From the NCBI GenBank assembly GCA_017561575.1, contig JAFZBS010000002.1, positions 1-37,134 on the forward strand: a stretch of DNA of 37,134 bases, written 5' to 3'. The notes beneath the pieces are model-generated. The model saw nothing but the letters and a program-made list of their open reading frames with translations, made no database searches and was not told the DNA's origin. Origin of the DNA: Candidatus Saccharimonadota bacterium. Its GTDB lineage: Bacteria > Patescibacteriota > Saccharimonadia > Saccharimonadales > Saccharimonadaceae. The position numbers and the translations under genes were made by a program. Below are positions 7,824 through 16,414 of the stretch, in pieces; the first letter of the stretch is position 1, and each line of letters starts with the position of its first letter.

Positions 7824-8769
7824 TTAGCCAGTCCGACACTTGGTAATCCCCATTTACACTCGCCGCGGCCAGTAACGGATCAAACCCGCCGAACTTAAAC
7901 TTATAGTATTTCAAAAAGCATTCCGCCGCATATTTCATCTGCTTTAATTTCTTTGCATCAATCGCTAGTAAGCCTCCACCATGCAAATTATTCCGTCGCG
8001 TCTTTACTTCAGTAAAATAAATCTTACCATCACACACCGATATGATATCAATTTCATAGAAATATGTTTTGAAATTTCTCGCCACAATTATATGACCCTG
8101 CTGTACCAAATACTCACAAACCGCATCTTCGCCCTTCGCGCCAATAGATGTTGTATTTTTTACAACATTCTTATCTCGGACAAACCCAATTAGACTCTTA
8201 ATTGGCTCAAAACTCTTTCGATGTTCTTCACAAATACCATATTCATTAATTGCCGCAATGTGCTTCGTTGTACCATATCCAACATGTTTTTCAAACCCAT
8301 ATTTTGGGTAAAGTTTCCCCGCTTCCACCATATAATTATCTCTCGCCACCTTCGCAATTATTGATGCCGCCGAGACCTCTTTAATTAAATCATCCGCTTT
8401 AATCGCCGTCGAAACATAATTTGCTAAACTAGTTCCCTCAAGAAAATTCACCTTCCCATCAATCACAATTTGCGAAAAACTTACACTTCGTTTCCGCACT
8501 TCTTCAACCGCTCGCCGTGTCGCCAATTTCAAAGCATCGCTTATTCCTAGTTCGTCAATTTCTATCGGACTTACCCAGCCAAGCCCGGTCGCCGGAGCTT
8601 CCTTTTCAATAATTTCAGACAAATAATTCCTTTTCTTTGCCGAAAGCTTTTTTGAATCCCTTAATTCCGTCACCCAATCCGGCCAATTTTCTGGCAAAAT
8701 TACCGCCCCCACAACAAGCGGACCCGCTAGGGGTCCGCGTCCAACTTCATCTATGCCGAGAATTGCCAT
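7813..8769 (-). CDS. rnhB: RNase HII fused to a YraN-type (UPF0102) nuclease-fold domain
   Basis: The protein has 318 residues. Residues 1-200 are RNase HII: GIDEVGRGPLAGP with Asp7 and Glu8, IDGK with Asp104, and ADDLIKEVSAASIIAKVARD with an Asp near 126, giving the four acidic catalytic residues that cleave RNA in RNA-DNA hybrids. Residues 208-318 are YraN/UPF0102: GAKGEDAVCEYLVQQG, YEIDIISV (Asp241) and YFTEVKTRRN (Glu254, Lys256), the E-ID-ExK arrangement of restriction-endonuclease-like folds. In many bacteria rnhB and yraN are adjacent separate genes; here they form one reading frame with no stop between. The start overlaps the rplS stop (TAATG), so it is coupled to L19. Confidence 0.92.
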   Translation of the reverse strand: MAILGIDEVGRGPLAGPLVVGAVILPENWPDWVTELRDSKKLSAKKRNYLSEIIEKEAPATGLGWVSPIEIDELGISDALKLATRRAVEEVRKRSVSFSQIVIDGKVNFLEGTSLANYVSTAIKADDLIKEVSAASIIAKVARDNYMVEAGKLYPKYGFEKHVGYGTTKHIAAINEYGICEEHRKSFEPIKSLIGFVRDKNVVKNTTSIGAKGEDAVCEYLVQQGHIIVARNFKTYFYEIDIISVCDGKIYFTEVKTRRNNLHGGGLLAIDAKKLKQMKYAAECFLKYYKFKFGGFDPLLAAASVNGDYQVSDWLIIH

Positions 8770-9242
8770 TAGGCTTCAGTCTTCTCTTCTTTTACTTCCT
8801 CTGCTGGAGTCTCTACTGGAGTCTCTTCCTGCGCTGGAGCTACCTCTTCTACAACCTCTACCTCTTTGACATCATTCACAGCTGCACGGTCAAAATCCTT
8901 ATTTGCAAGCCTTGCTGACTTGCCAGAACGATCCCTAAGATACTTCAAATTATTGCGGCGCACTTTCGAGCGCTTGGTAATTTCAATCTTCTCGACGAGT
9001 GGTGAATGAATCAGATACGATTTTTCAACACCAACACCTGAAGTGACTTTGCGCACAACAATGCGAGCTGTATGAGATTCTTTGCGATCCACACGAATTA
9101 CTACGCCTTCAAAAGTCTGCAAACGAAACTTCTCACCTTCCTTAATTTTCTGAGTGACTTTTACGGTATCACCAGAACGCACATCAACGACAGCCTTCTT
9201 TTTCTGTGCATCACCGATTTGTTTTAGGATAGAAAAACTCAT
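8769..9242 (-). CDS. rplS: 50S ribosomal protein L19 with an acidic C-terminal extension
   Basis: The protein has 157 residues; L19 is usually about 115. Residues 1-112 are ordinary L19 (GDTVKVTQKIKEGEKFRLQTFEGVVIRV, SGVGVEKSYLIHSPLVEKIEI, KYLRDRSGKSARL). The remaining 45 residues are a Glu/Val/Pro-rich acidic tail (VEVVEEVAPAQEETPVETPAEEVKEEKTEA without a basic stretch). ATG 9240-9242 follows AAAGG by six bases, and TATAAT lies at 9257-9262. It is translationally coupled to the rnhB-yraN fusion. Confidence 0.95.
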   Translation of the reverse strand: MSFSILKQIGDAQKKKAVVDVRSGDTVKVTQKIKEGEKFRLQTFEGVVIRVDRKESHTARIVVRKVTSGVGVEKSYLIHSPLVEKIEITKRSKVRRNNLKYLRDRSGKSARLANKDFDRAAVNDVKEVEVVEEVAPAQEETPVETPAEEVKEEKTEA

Positions 9243-9320
9243 ATTATACCTTTATTATTATACAATTACGACTAATTATATCATACATCTCTAAAATAAT
9301 CAACATCAAAATCAAATTCT

Positions 9321-9899
9321 TTAGGCACCTTTTAAGGCAAGTCTCACCCGCTCTTCAACCGGCAACGTTTTATCAACTTTTTCCAGTGCAAGAAGTGCTT
9401 CTTTCAGAGGAAAGCCAAGTGCAATCAACGCATCCAGTGCTTCATCTGGCTCTGTATCCTGAGGTGCTTTAACTACCTCTGTAGCTCCATATTTTGATGG
9501 AATCCCTACCTTATCACGAAGATCTACAATCACTCTCTCGGCTGACTTTTTCCCTACTCCAGAAGCTTTTGCAATAAACGCCGCATCTGCATTTGCAATC
9601 GCGTTACGCACATCCTCCGGCTCCGCTAATGACAAAATAGCCATCCCCGCCTTTGGGCCAATTCCTTGCACCGATATTAGTAGCTCAAAAATCTTTTTTG
9701 CTACAAGACTAGAAAACCCATATAATTCTTCTGAATTTTCCCGCACCGCATGATATGTATAAAATTTTCGCTCTTCGCCAAGCACCGCCGCATCAAAATC
9801 AAGCGATGACACTGCCATCTCGTATCCTACACCATTTACATCCACTATTAGTGAGTTACCAAACTTTTCCGAAACAATTCCTCTGATATGTGCAATCAT
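9321..9899 (-). CDS. ruvA: Holliday junction branch migration protein RuvA
   Basis: The protein has 192 residues. The N-terminal OB domain begins MIAHIRGIVSEK, helix-hairpin-helix motifs follow (ELLISVQGIGPKAGMAILS and IAKASGVGKKSAERVIVDL), and the C-terminal domain III that contacts RuvB is present (DEALDALIALGFPLKEALLALEKV). RuvA binds four-way DNA junctions and loads the RuvB motor; ruvB is not in the window. The start overlaps ruvC by four bases, so it is the last gene of radA-ruvC-ruvA. Confidence 0.95.
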   Translation of the reverse strand: MIAHIRGIVSEKFGNSLIVDVNGVGYEMAVSSLDFDAAVLGEERKFYTYHAVRENSEELYGFSSLVAKKIFELLISVQGIGPKAGMAILSLAEPEDVRNAIANADAAFIAKASGVGKKSAERVIVDLRDKVGIPSKYGATEVVKAPQDTEPDEALDALIALGFPLKEALLALEKVDKTLPVEERVRLALKGA

Positions 9900-10420
9900 T
9901 TTTTCTTCCTATTATTAGAAAACTTTTCTACTTCAATTATATCATCCGCACGATACAAAAAACTACATGTAATCGCAGCAGCAAGTGCATCCGCCGCATC
10001 ATCTGGCTTTGGTTTCACTTCAAGACCCAAATGGATTCGCACCATTTCCTCAATCTGAGTTTTTGTGGCAGCCCCATATCCAGTTAAACTTTTTTTAATT
10101 TCGTTTGGAGTATACTCTCGCACAATGGCTCCATTTTGTTCTGCCACCAAAAGTATTACGCCACGCGCTTCCGCTACCGCAATTCCAGTCGTGATATTTT
10201 TTGAAAAAAACAATTTTTCAATCGCCACCACTTCTGGTTTGCATTCTTTAAATACAATCGTCAGTGATTCATATAGCTCCTTCAATCTCTCTGGCATCGG
10301 CGCATCCACTTTTGTAGTCACCGCTCCAAAATCAAGAGCCTTCGCCCCAGCTCTAGTAGTAGTTTCTATTAATCCAAAGCCACAAATCCCAATTCCTGGG
10401 TCAATTCCAAGTATTCTCAT
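9896..10420 (-). CDS. ruvC: Crossover junction endodeoxyribonuclease RuvC
   Basis: The protein has 174 residues. The RNase H-fold resolvase signature is complete: GIDPG with Asp7, VAIEKLFF with Glu68, and KPDDAADALAAAI with Asp141 and Asp144 as the other two metal ligands. It cuts Holliday junctions symmetrically, working with RuvA downstream. The ATGA overlaps with radA upstream and ruvA downstream indicate translational coupling. Confidence 0.95.
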   Translation of the reverse strand: MRILGIDPGIGICGFGLIETTTRAGAKALDFGAVTTKVDAPMPERLKELYESLTIVFKECKPEVVAIEKLFFSKNITTGIAVAEARGVILLVAEQNGAIVREYTPNEIKKSLTGYGAATKTQIEEMVRIHLGLEVKPKPDDAADALAAAITCSFLYRADDIIEVEKFSNNRKKK

Positions 10421-11766
10421 TTTACATACCTTATCAAAGTTTCACGCAAATCTTTCGCTGGCACGACAAATTTATCATGTACTGTGGCCGGACCAATTGC
10501 ATGGAGAAACCCAAGTTTTTTCGCTTCTGCAATCCTCTGATCCGCGCGAAACGCTGATCTAATTTCTCCTCCAAGTCCTATCTCGCCAAACACTACATAT
10601 GACTCATCAAGCTTACGCCCCGCCACCGCCGAAGCAATCGCCATACAAACCGCAAGATCCGCCGCCGAATCCTGCAATTTCATTCCCCCTACCACATTGA
10701 TAAATATATCCTTATCAGAAAGTTTTAATTTCGTTCGCCTTTCGAGTACCGCAATCAGCAAATTTAACCTATTCATATCAAACCCAGATGCGGTTCGCTT
10801 CGGATAACCAAAATTTGTCTTTGTCGCTAACGCCTGAATCTCCACCAAAATTGGCCGATTACCCTCCAGCGTTGCTAGTATCACTGATCCATCAGTATTT
10901 GTCCGCTCTGCAAGCAACGCCGCTGAGGGATTTTGTACTTCCTTCAACCCAGAACCAAGCATTTCAAATATTGCCACTTCATTAGTTGAACCAAATCTGT
11001 TTTTCACAGCCCTCACTGTCTTAAACCCGCCATACCGATCACCCTCAAAATTTAGCACTACATCCACCAAATGCTCCAAAACTTTCGGACCAGCAAGGGT
11101 TCCATCCTTTGTTACGTGCCCCACTATCACTACGGCAGTATCAGTTCGCTTTGCTGCCCGTATAATCAAATTCCCAGAATTCGTAACCTGTGACACCGTT
11201 CCTGGCGCTGATGATATTTCATCCATAGCAAGAGTTTGAATCGAATCCACAATCACGAGGTCAAATTCACCCGTATCAATCGTTTTTGCTATATCATTGC
11301 TAGAAGTAGAGGCAGCGAAATTAAGTCGCTCTGAATTTGCCCCTAATCTCTCCGCGCGTAACTTTACCTGCCCCGCCGATTCCTCACCGGATACATATAA
11401 AACATCATGATTTTTTGCCACCTCGGCACAGATTTGCATGAGTAGCGTAGACTTACCAATACCTGGTTGTCCCGCAAGTAGTGACACGGATCCCATCAAA
11501 ATCCCTCCACCTAGCACCACGTTTAAATCATTAAACTCTGTCAGAAGTCTCGCCTTTGCGTCGCTCGGCACCACAGATGACAATTTCACGAAGTCCAACT
11601 TTTTCCCAGACGCTTTTCCTTTTTCTATTGCTGATTTCTTGCCAAGTTCCGGCTCAACTACCTGTTCAACTAAAGAATTCCATGCCTGACAATTAATGCA
11701 TTGCCCAACCCATTTCTTATAAGTATGCCCGCACTGTTGGCACACAAACAAAGTATTACTCCTCAT
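10417..11766 (-). CDS. radA: DNA repair protein RadA (Sms)
   Basis: The protein has 449 residues. The N-terminal zinc finger has Cys9, Cys12, Cys23 and Cys26. The RecA-like ATPase core has Walker A GQPGIGKST (99-107), a DLVIVDSIQT Walker B strand and the family-specific KNRFG motif (VKNRFGSTNEVAIFEM). The C-terminal Lon-protease-like domain includes VVGGMKLQDSAADLAVCMAI. RadA is a branch-migration helicase acting after RecA strand exchange and in natural transformation. It leads the radA-ruvC-ruvA operon and appears leaderless: TATAAT ends six bases before ATG, with no Shine-Dalgarno sequence. Confidence 0.95.
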   Translation of the reverse strand: MRSNTLFVCQQCGHTYKKWVGQCINCQAWNSLVEQVVEPELGKKSAIEKGKASGKKLDFVKLSSVVPSDAKARLLTEFNDLNVVLGGGILMGSVSLLAGQPGIGKSTLLMQICAEVAKNHDVLYVSGEESAGQVKLRAERLGANSERLNFAASTSSNDIAKTIDTGEFDLVIVDSIQTLAMDEISSAPGTVSQVTNSGNLIIRAAKRTDTAVVIVGHVTKDGTLAGPKVLEHLVDVVLNFEGDRYGGFKTVRAVKNRFGSTNEVAIFEMLGSGLKEVQNPSAALLAERTNTDGSVILATLEGNRPILVEIQALATKTNFGYPKRTASGFDMNRLNLLIAVLERRTKLKLSDKDIFINVVGGMKLQDSAADLAVCMAIASAVAGRKLDESYVVFGEIGLGGEIRSAFRADQRIAEAKKLGFLHAIGPATVHDKFVVPAKDLRETLIRYVK

Positions 11767-11772
11767 GCAGTA

Positions 11773-11781
11773 ATTATATCA
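11773..11781 (-). promoter_or_regulatory. Extended -10 promoter of radA, leaderless arrangement
   Basis: TGATATAAT on the minus strand ends six bases before the radA ATG at 11764-11766. The element lies in the 26-bp gap after the large surface-protein gene, giving radA its own start point. Confidence 0.5.
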
Positions 11782-11792
11782 CATTAAAGAGA

Positions 11793-14700
11793 TTATCTTC
11801 TTGGAGCTAACTCATGCTGGTAAACAGTCATCATCGTACCAGTGTCATCACCTTCTGCCTTACTTCTTCCCCAAAGCACAACCGAAGTATCATAATTTAG
11901 GATTTCTGCCGGAATTGCCGATGCCCGACCAGCGCCAGCACCATAAGTTCGTCCAAGCACAAGTTTATTTGCCATAATCGCTCCATTTACAACTAGTTGT
12001 CTAGAACGAGCCGGATCATTAATATCAGGAACATTTCCGTTAGCATCAGCACAAGTATTCAAAGTACCTTCCGTCGCAACAATAGCGTCTATTCTTCCTA
12101 CATTGCAGCTAACATTAATGTTACCTTTCACATAAATAATCATCTTCGGAATATTATCTACGCTATTATATGTTTCGCCATCATTATAGAGCAGGTCACT
12201 TTCAATTGATAAATTACCATCCACGCGTACTACATGAGTTATACCAGCACCAATTGTACCATTACTAGTTACCCTCAAATTTCCATTCTTGTACGTGTAC
12301 CGAATTGCTTCACCTGCTAATGTTGTCGTATTAACATAGCCATTTGTAGCTGCTAGGTTTACGGTATTACCAGCAATACTCGCCACCGTTTCCTTCGGTA
12401 ACCAATAATTTGCGACCGTATCTTTTCCACCATTAATTGCTATTCCAGAACCACCAGTATGCTGCTGACCAGTTTGCTCTGTTGTTGGACAAAGACCAAT
12501 CATCTTTTGCGAATAGTTTGCAAAGCTAATCGGCACCCTTGAATTACAATAACTCGTTGTTTTACCTTCAACACTACCGGTCATCCCAGTCGCCGCGCCT
12601 GACGCAAAACCAGACACCACGCCATTTGAAATTACACTTTGCTCAGCCCAAGAGCCAAACACTACCGTAAGTCCACGATTTGTCGGAGTATAGCCAAAGA
12701 CACCTCTTACGTTATTCTTCTTGCTAACCGAAGTTCTTATAGAATTTGAAGAGTAAACACTTCCGCCTCTCACCTGAAAACTCGGTCTCTTTGCAATCAG
12801 CTTACAATCTGGCGCAGATACATACCAAGAATCGCTTCCTTGTGGTAGCAAGTTTGTGTCTTCAGCGCTGTTGGCTGGATATAGCGCCGACACTACACAG
12901 AAATACTTACCCGCATCACCATCATATACACTATATGTCTCGCCAAACTGATTTGTGTAATTCTCAGTCACATCTGAATGAATCGTGCCATTAGCATTCA
13001 AAGTCAAACCATCGAGTACGTCTAGCTCATCGCATTCTTCATAGGCATAAACTCCCAGCGAACCACATATATTATAGTCTCTACCACTACCGACACTTTC
13101 CATTGGCGAGCCAGAACCTTGTGCAGAAAGATACGCAACGAGTTTAATCTTCGCATTATCTACATGTGTAATATACTTATCTTTTGTTATATCATTCTGC
13201 TTCAAACCGACCGTCACATTAAGATTACTAATATGCATTGTCTCGCCAGCATAAACTGGGTTTTCCCGAATTGCTACCGCCGTTCTATTCAAGAAGTTGT
13301 AAGGAATCTTTACATCCGCCTGGTCAACAGCTGGGACATTTGTAATGGTATGTGCAATGTAATCCTCAACGTGCTCGCAAATATCCTTGTAACAGCTATA
13401 ACAACAAGTATCGCACTCTTCCGTCGTAGAGCCATCCTCATTGGTAGTAGTTGTACAATTACACGAATATGAACCACAGTTCTCACAGTCATCATCCGAC
13501 CAGTGGCACTTCCACGAATGTGGCCCACGGTTAGATATAGAAGCATATGTTGGGACACCACTGGTGACTATACCCCACAAGGTATTACCAGCTTTATTTC
13601 TACCCGGACCTTTTTCAATTGTGTAGGTAGTACCACGTTCATCAGTGAAATAATCGAGAATTGAGTCATCACCAGTCCCACTACCCTCGGTATATCCATT
13701 AAATAATGGAGCATAGTTACCATTTTTACTCAACTTGTAAAAATTCTGCCATGGACTTCCGAATAAGTATAAATCCTTAGTGTAAAGCGTATAGCTATCG
13801 TCCGGACTTCCAGGTGACTCGCTTACGTGATTGTATGTTGCCTGCGTATCCCACGTTCTTTGGACACCAGGATAATAACAAAACGCCCAGTTAATATCAT
13901 CGTCTGGTCTAGCCCAGGTGCTATCAACCCAATCCGAATCCACGCCACGGTTTCTGTTGATTACCTTAGCTACTACAGAAGTCCAACCCGCCTCGGGCCC
14001 GGATGCAGTGTAGCTAGATGGCGTCCATCTATCACAGCCTGTCGGAGGAGAACCACCAGGAGGGTCATCTTCAGTAATCGCACTCGTACTCAATTTCGCA
14101 CAAACCTTTGTTTTTGGATCGCTATCTATAGAAATTGTTTCACAAAATGTAATCGTTTTATTCTCGGCAACAAGTTTTATCTTATAAACCTCTCTCACTA
14201 TATAATAATATGTGCCATCAGTACACGATCTCGAAGCCCCCTCTGGTTCACCATAATACAAATCACTACTTCCAATCTCAAGGCTTCTAAAGTTCGCTTT
14301 ACTCGAACTATACCACGTCGTAGGGCAAAGCTCCTGGCTTATTACTTCGTAGCCATCACCATCAAACCCTTCGCGACCAAATTGCCATTCTATACCGTCA
14401 ACTGTACGTTTTGAATAGATATTGTGCGAGAAGATAACTTCCCTTTCGGAATTAAGCTCAATATTTTCCTCAAAAACTGAAGCTTCCGTATATTCACTAA
14501 CTACCTCAGTAGTCGCAAAGTTAAAGTCTTGCGGTCCACCCTTAATTGCTACATTTGATTTAGCAAGAAATTCATTACTTTGATTTACAGTAAACTTCGC
14601 ACAAGCGCCAGTTTTTCTATCTTCATCTTGTATTTCGATATATTCACAGATTCTCACTTCACCAAGCGACTTAAAAGTAATCTTAAACTCATCTTCGCGG

Positions 14701-15836
14701 ATTTGATCACAGTTGGTCGCAGTATAATAAGTATCCCCGATCGAACATTCCACCTTTAGATTATTTGTTCCGCTTTCTGTTGCTTCCTTACTACCTTTCA
14801 CGACTTCAACTTCATAGTTTACATCATTACCTGCTTCAAAAGTCCTAGTTATTGTCCAATTCTTATTGTCATCTACTTCTTGAGATGCGTAAATATTTGG
14901 AGTAAACTTTACGACCGCAGTATCATTCTCGCCATACCCAGTTTTGCTTACTTCAACCACCAAACCCTGTGACACCGTCGCGTCCGACACGCCCGTACTC
15001 TTTCCTTGTGGATTATTATCCTCATCTATCACCACTTCCGACTTGGTAAAATACTCAGGCTCTGCCCAGTCTGGATGATAGCAGAAAGCCCATAAGTCGG
15101 ATGGGTAATTACTACCAGTATATTCAACATGATTATAATGTTTATAAGAAATCAGAAAAGCATACCAAGCACTATATTCATTATTAACATCAGTACTTGG
15201 GGATGGTGCCAAATCGTGTCGCGCAGCAGAATAAACTAATCTCCCATTAGCATATAAACTTTGACCTAAACTTCCTCTAGGGTCTCTAAGATCGCCTGAA
15301 CCATTCCCATAGCTAACGGTAAACATATGACCATAGCTACCACGACCAACAGAATATGTATATGGGTTAGAACTAACACCATTGACATACATGGTATTAC
15401 CAAACCATGCATATGCATAATTTACGCTAGAGTTCGATATCCCTCTCGCATTCTGACCAAAATGCCAAAAACCACCGCCGCTTTTTGAACATTCAGCAGG
15501 TATTACTAAATCCTTTGAAGTCTCTGAGCCACTGCTATTTGTCATATCTGGGCGAAATAAAACCTCTGCCACATTCTCGCCCTCAGCTAATTGACTTTCA
15601 TAATAAACCCAAGAATAACCATTACATCCCGCCATATATGAATCATTAGCACCGCTGCTACAGTCACCACCGCCACCGCCAGTCCAAGTTACACTTTGAT
15701 TACCATAACCAACCCAGCCATATGGTTCAGCAAAAACAACACCGTTACTGACGACTGCGCCACAGAAAACCAACAATAACACAAAAACCTTAGCATATAA
15801 AGCGGTTTTTCTTTTATTTGCTAATTTGCAACCCAT
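11793..15836 (-). CDS. Very large secreted surface protein (1347 residues), unknown function
   Basis: A basic N-terminus and hydrophobic segment form a signal peptide (ending VVFA, about residue 36). The N-terminal region is Gly/Ser/Tyr/Trp-rich. Two copies of a beta-rich unit follow (about 300-600), recognisable by FTPNIYASQ..NWTITRTF and FSHNIYSKR..EWQFGREG, each ending in a paired-Cys segment (ICEYIEI..GACAKF and FCETISI..KVCAKL). Another repeat is WAFCYHP and WAFCYYP. A cysteine cluster lies at about 775-819 (CENCGSYSCNC, CDTCCYSC), which could bind metal or form disulfides. The C-terminal 150 residues are strand-rich (GNINVSCNVGRIDAIVATEG). No transmembrane tail is seen at the C-terminus. 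It starts one base after its upstream gene, so the two are coupled. Confidence 0.75.
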   Translation of the reverse strand: MGCKLANKRKTALYAKVFVLLLVFCGAVVSNGVVFAEPYGWVGYGNQSVTWTGGGGGDCSSGANDSYMAGCNGYSWVYYESQLAEGENVAEVLFRPDMTNSSGSETSKDLVIPAECSKSGGGFWHFGQNARGISNSSVNYAYAWFGNTMYVNGVSSNPYTYSVGRGSYGHMFTVSYGNGSGDLRDPRGSLGQSLYANGRLVYSAARHDLAPSPSTDVNNEYSAWYAFLISYKHYNHVEYTGSNYPSDLWAFCYHPDWAEPEYFTKSEVVIDEDNNPQGKSTGVSDATVSQGLVVEVSKTGYGENDTAVVKFTPNIYASQEVDDNKNWTITRTFEAGNDVNYEVEVVKGSKEATESGTNNLKVECSIGDTYYTATNCDQIREDEFKITFKSLGEVRICEYIEIQDEDRKTGACAKFTVNQSNEFLAKSNVAIKGGPQDFNFATTEVVSEYTEASVFEENIELNSEREVIFSHNIYSKRTVDGIEWQFGREGFDGDGYEVISQELCPTTWYSSSKANFRSLEIGSSDLYYGEPEGASRSCTDGTYYYIVREVYKIKLVAENKTITFCETISIDSDPKTKVCAKLSTSAITEDDPPGGSPPTGCDRWTPSSYTASGPEAGWTSVVAKVINRNRGVDSDWVDSTWARPDDDINWAFCYYPGVQRTWDTQATYNHVSESPGSPDDSYTLYTKDLYLFGSPWQNFYKLSKNGNYAPLFNGYTEGSGTGDDSILDYFTDERGTTYTIEKGPGRNKAGNTLWGIVTSGVPTYASISNRGPHSWKCHWSDDDCENCGSYSCNCTTTTNEDGSTTEECDTCCYSCYKDICEHVEDYIAHTITNVPAVDQADVKIPYNFLNRTAVAIRENPVYAGETMHISNLNVTVGLKQNDITKDKYITHVDNAKIKLVAYLSAQGSGSPMESVGSGRDYNICGSLGVYAYEECDELDVLDGLTLNANGTIHSDVTENYTNQFGETYSVYDGDAGKYFCVVSALYPANSAEDTNLLPQGSDSWYVSAPDCKLIAKRPSFQVRGGSVYSSNSIRTSVSKKNNVRGVFGYTPTNRGLTVVFGSWAEQSVISNGVVSGFASGAATGMTGSVEGKTTSYCNSRVPISFANYSQKMIGLCPTTEQTGQQHTGGSGIAINGGKDTVANYWLPKETVASIAGNTVNLAATNGYVNTTTLAGEAIRYTYKNGNLRVTSNGTIGAGITHVVRVDGNLSIESDLLYNDGETYNSVDNIPKMIIYVKGNINVSCNVGRIDAIVATEGTLNTCADANGNVPDINDPARSRQLVVNGAIMANKLVLGRTYGAGAGRASAIPAEILNYDTSVVLWGRSKAEGDDTGTMMTVYQHELAPRR

Positions 15837-15837
15837 A

Positions 15838-16347
15838 TTAATTGACCTCTTCCTTCATATATATTTCAGTGACTTTATTATTATAATAATCAAACTTTCC
15901 TTCATCTACACCATTATATAATTCACTCATCATAGAATATAGACTCAATCTAATACCTAAATCATCGCCAACCAAAGGTTCTACTTTTGTCAAAACCTCT
16001 ATCGCTTTACCCTTATCACCAATCTTGTCCACTATAAAGCGCGCGTAATATAACCCTAAATGTACTTTATACTCATCACTTCTTAAACCCATCTGTTTTT
16101 CATACTCGTTCACCGCATCGTCTAAAGTGTAGCCTTCGTCGCTCCGAAGTAATCTATTGATTTCCTTATCCACATAAAAAGCATTATTCATTTCGTTATC
16201 GCCAAATGATACAAAATCAACGTTACCACCATCATCAGTATCTCCATTATGCACAGTGCCAATCGCCACCCCCGCCACAACAACAATCACCACCACGAGC
16301 ACCGCAGCTAGTCCAAGAATCAGCTTCTTTTTATTACGCTCCAGCAT
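15838..16347 (-). CDS. Small membrane-anchored helical (TPR-like) protein
   Basis: The protein has 169 residues. A strong N-terminal hydrophobic segment (about 9-30, Val-rich) follows basic residues. From about residue 55 the sequence is helical with a repeat-like spacing (LDDAVNEYEKQMG, VHLGLYYARFIVDKIGDKGKAIEVL, IRLSLYSMMSELYNG), consistent with two or three TPR-type hairpins, though no strict consensus is met. It precedes the 1347-residue surface protein by one base and probably assists its display or assembly (inference). The start looks leaderless: TGCTAAAAT ends six bases before ATG. Confidence 0.6.
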   Translation of the reverse strand: MLERNKKKLILGLAAVLVVVIVVVAGVAIGTVHNGDTDDGGNVDFVSFGDNEMNNAFYVDKEINRLLRSDEGYTLDDAVNEYEKQMGLRSDEYKVHLGLYYARFIVDKIGDKGKAIEVLTKVEPLVGDDLGIRLSLYSMMSELYNGVDEGKFDYYNNKVTEIYMKEEVN

Positions 16348-16353
16348 AATCTT

Positions 16354-16362
16354 ATTTTAGCA
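16354..16362 (-). promoter_or_regulatory. Extended -10 promoter of the surface-protein operon
   Basis: On the minus strand TGCTAAAAT ends six bases before ATG 16345-16347. This is the TGN plus -10 plus N6 arrangement seen at many starts in this window, with one hexamer mismatch. Confidence 0.4.
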
Positions 16363-16388
16363 TAAACAAATAAAAAAAGCACTAAATA

Positions 16389-16414
16389 AAACTAAATTAA
16401 AGAAAATTTAGTTT
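16389..16414 (-). terminator. A/T-rich hairpin at the 3' end of murC
   Basis: AAACTAAATT (16389-16398) and AATTTAGTTT (16405-16414) are exact inverted repeats around a six-base loop and span the murC stop codon. In the murC direction a T-rich stretch and a run of seven T follow within 20 bases. The stem has few G-C pairs, so termination strength is uncertain. Confidence 0.4.
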
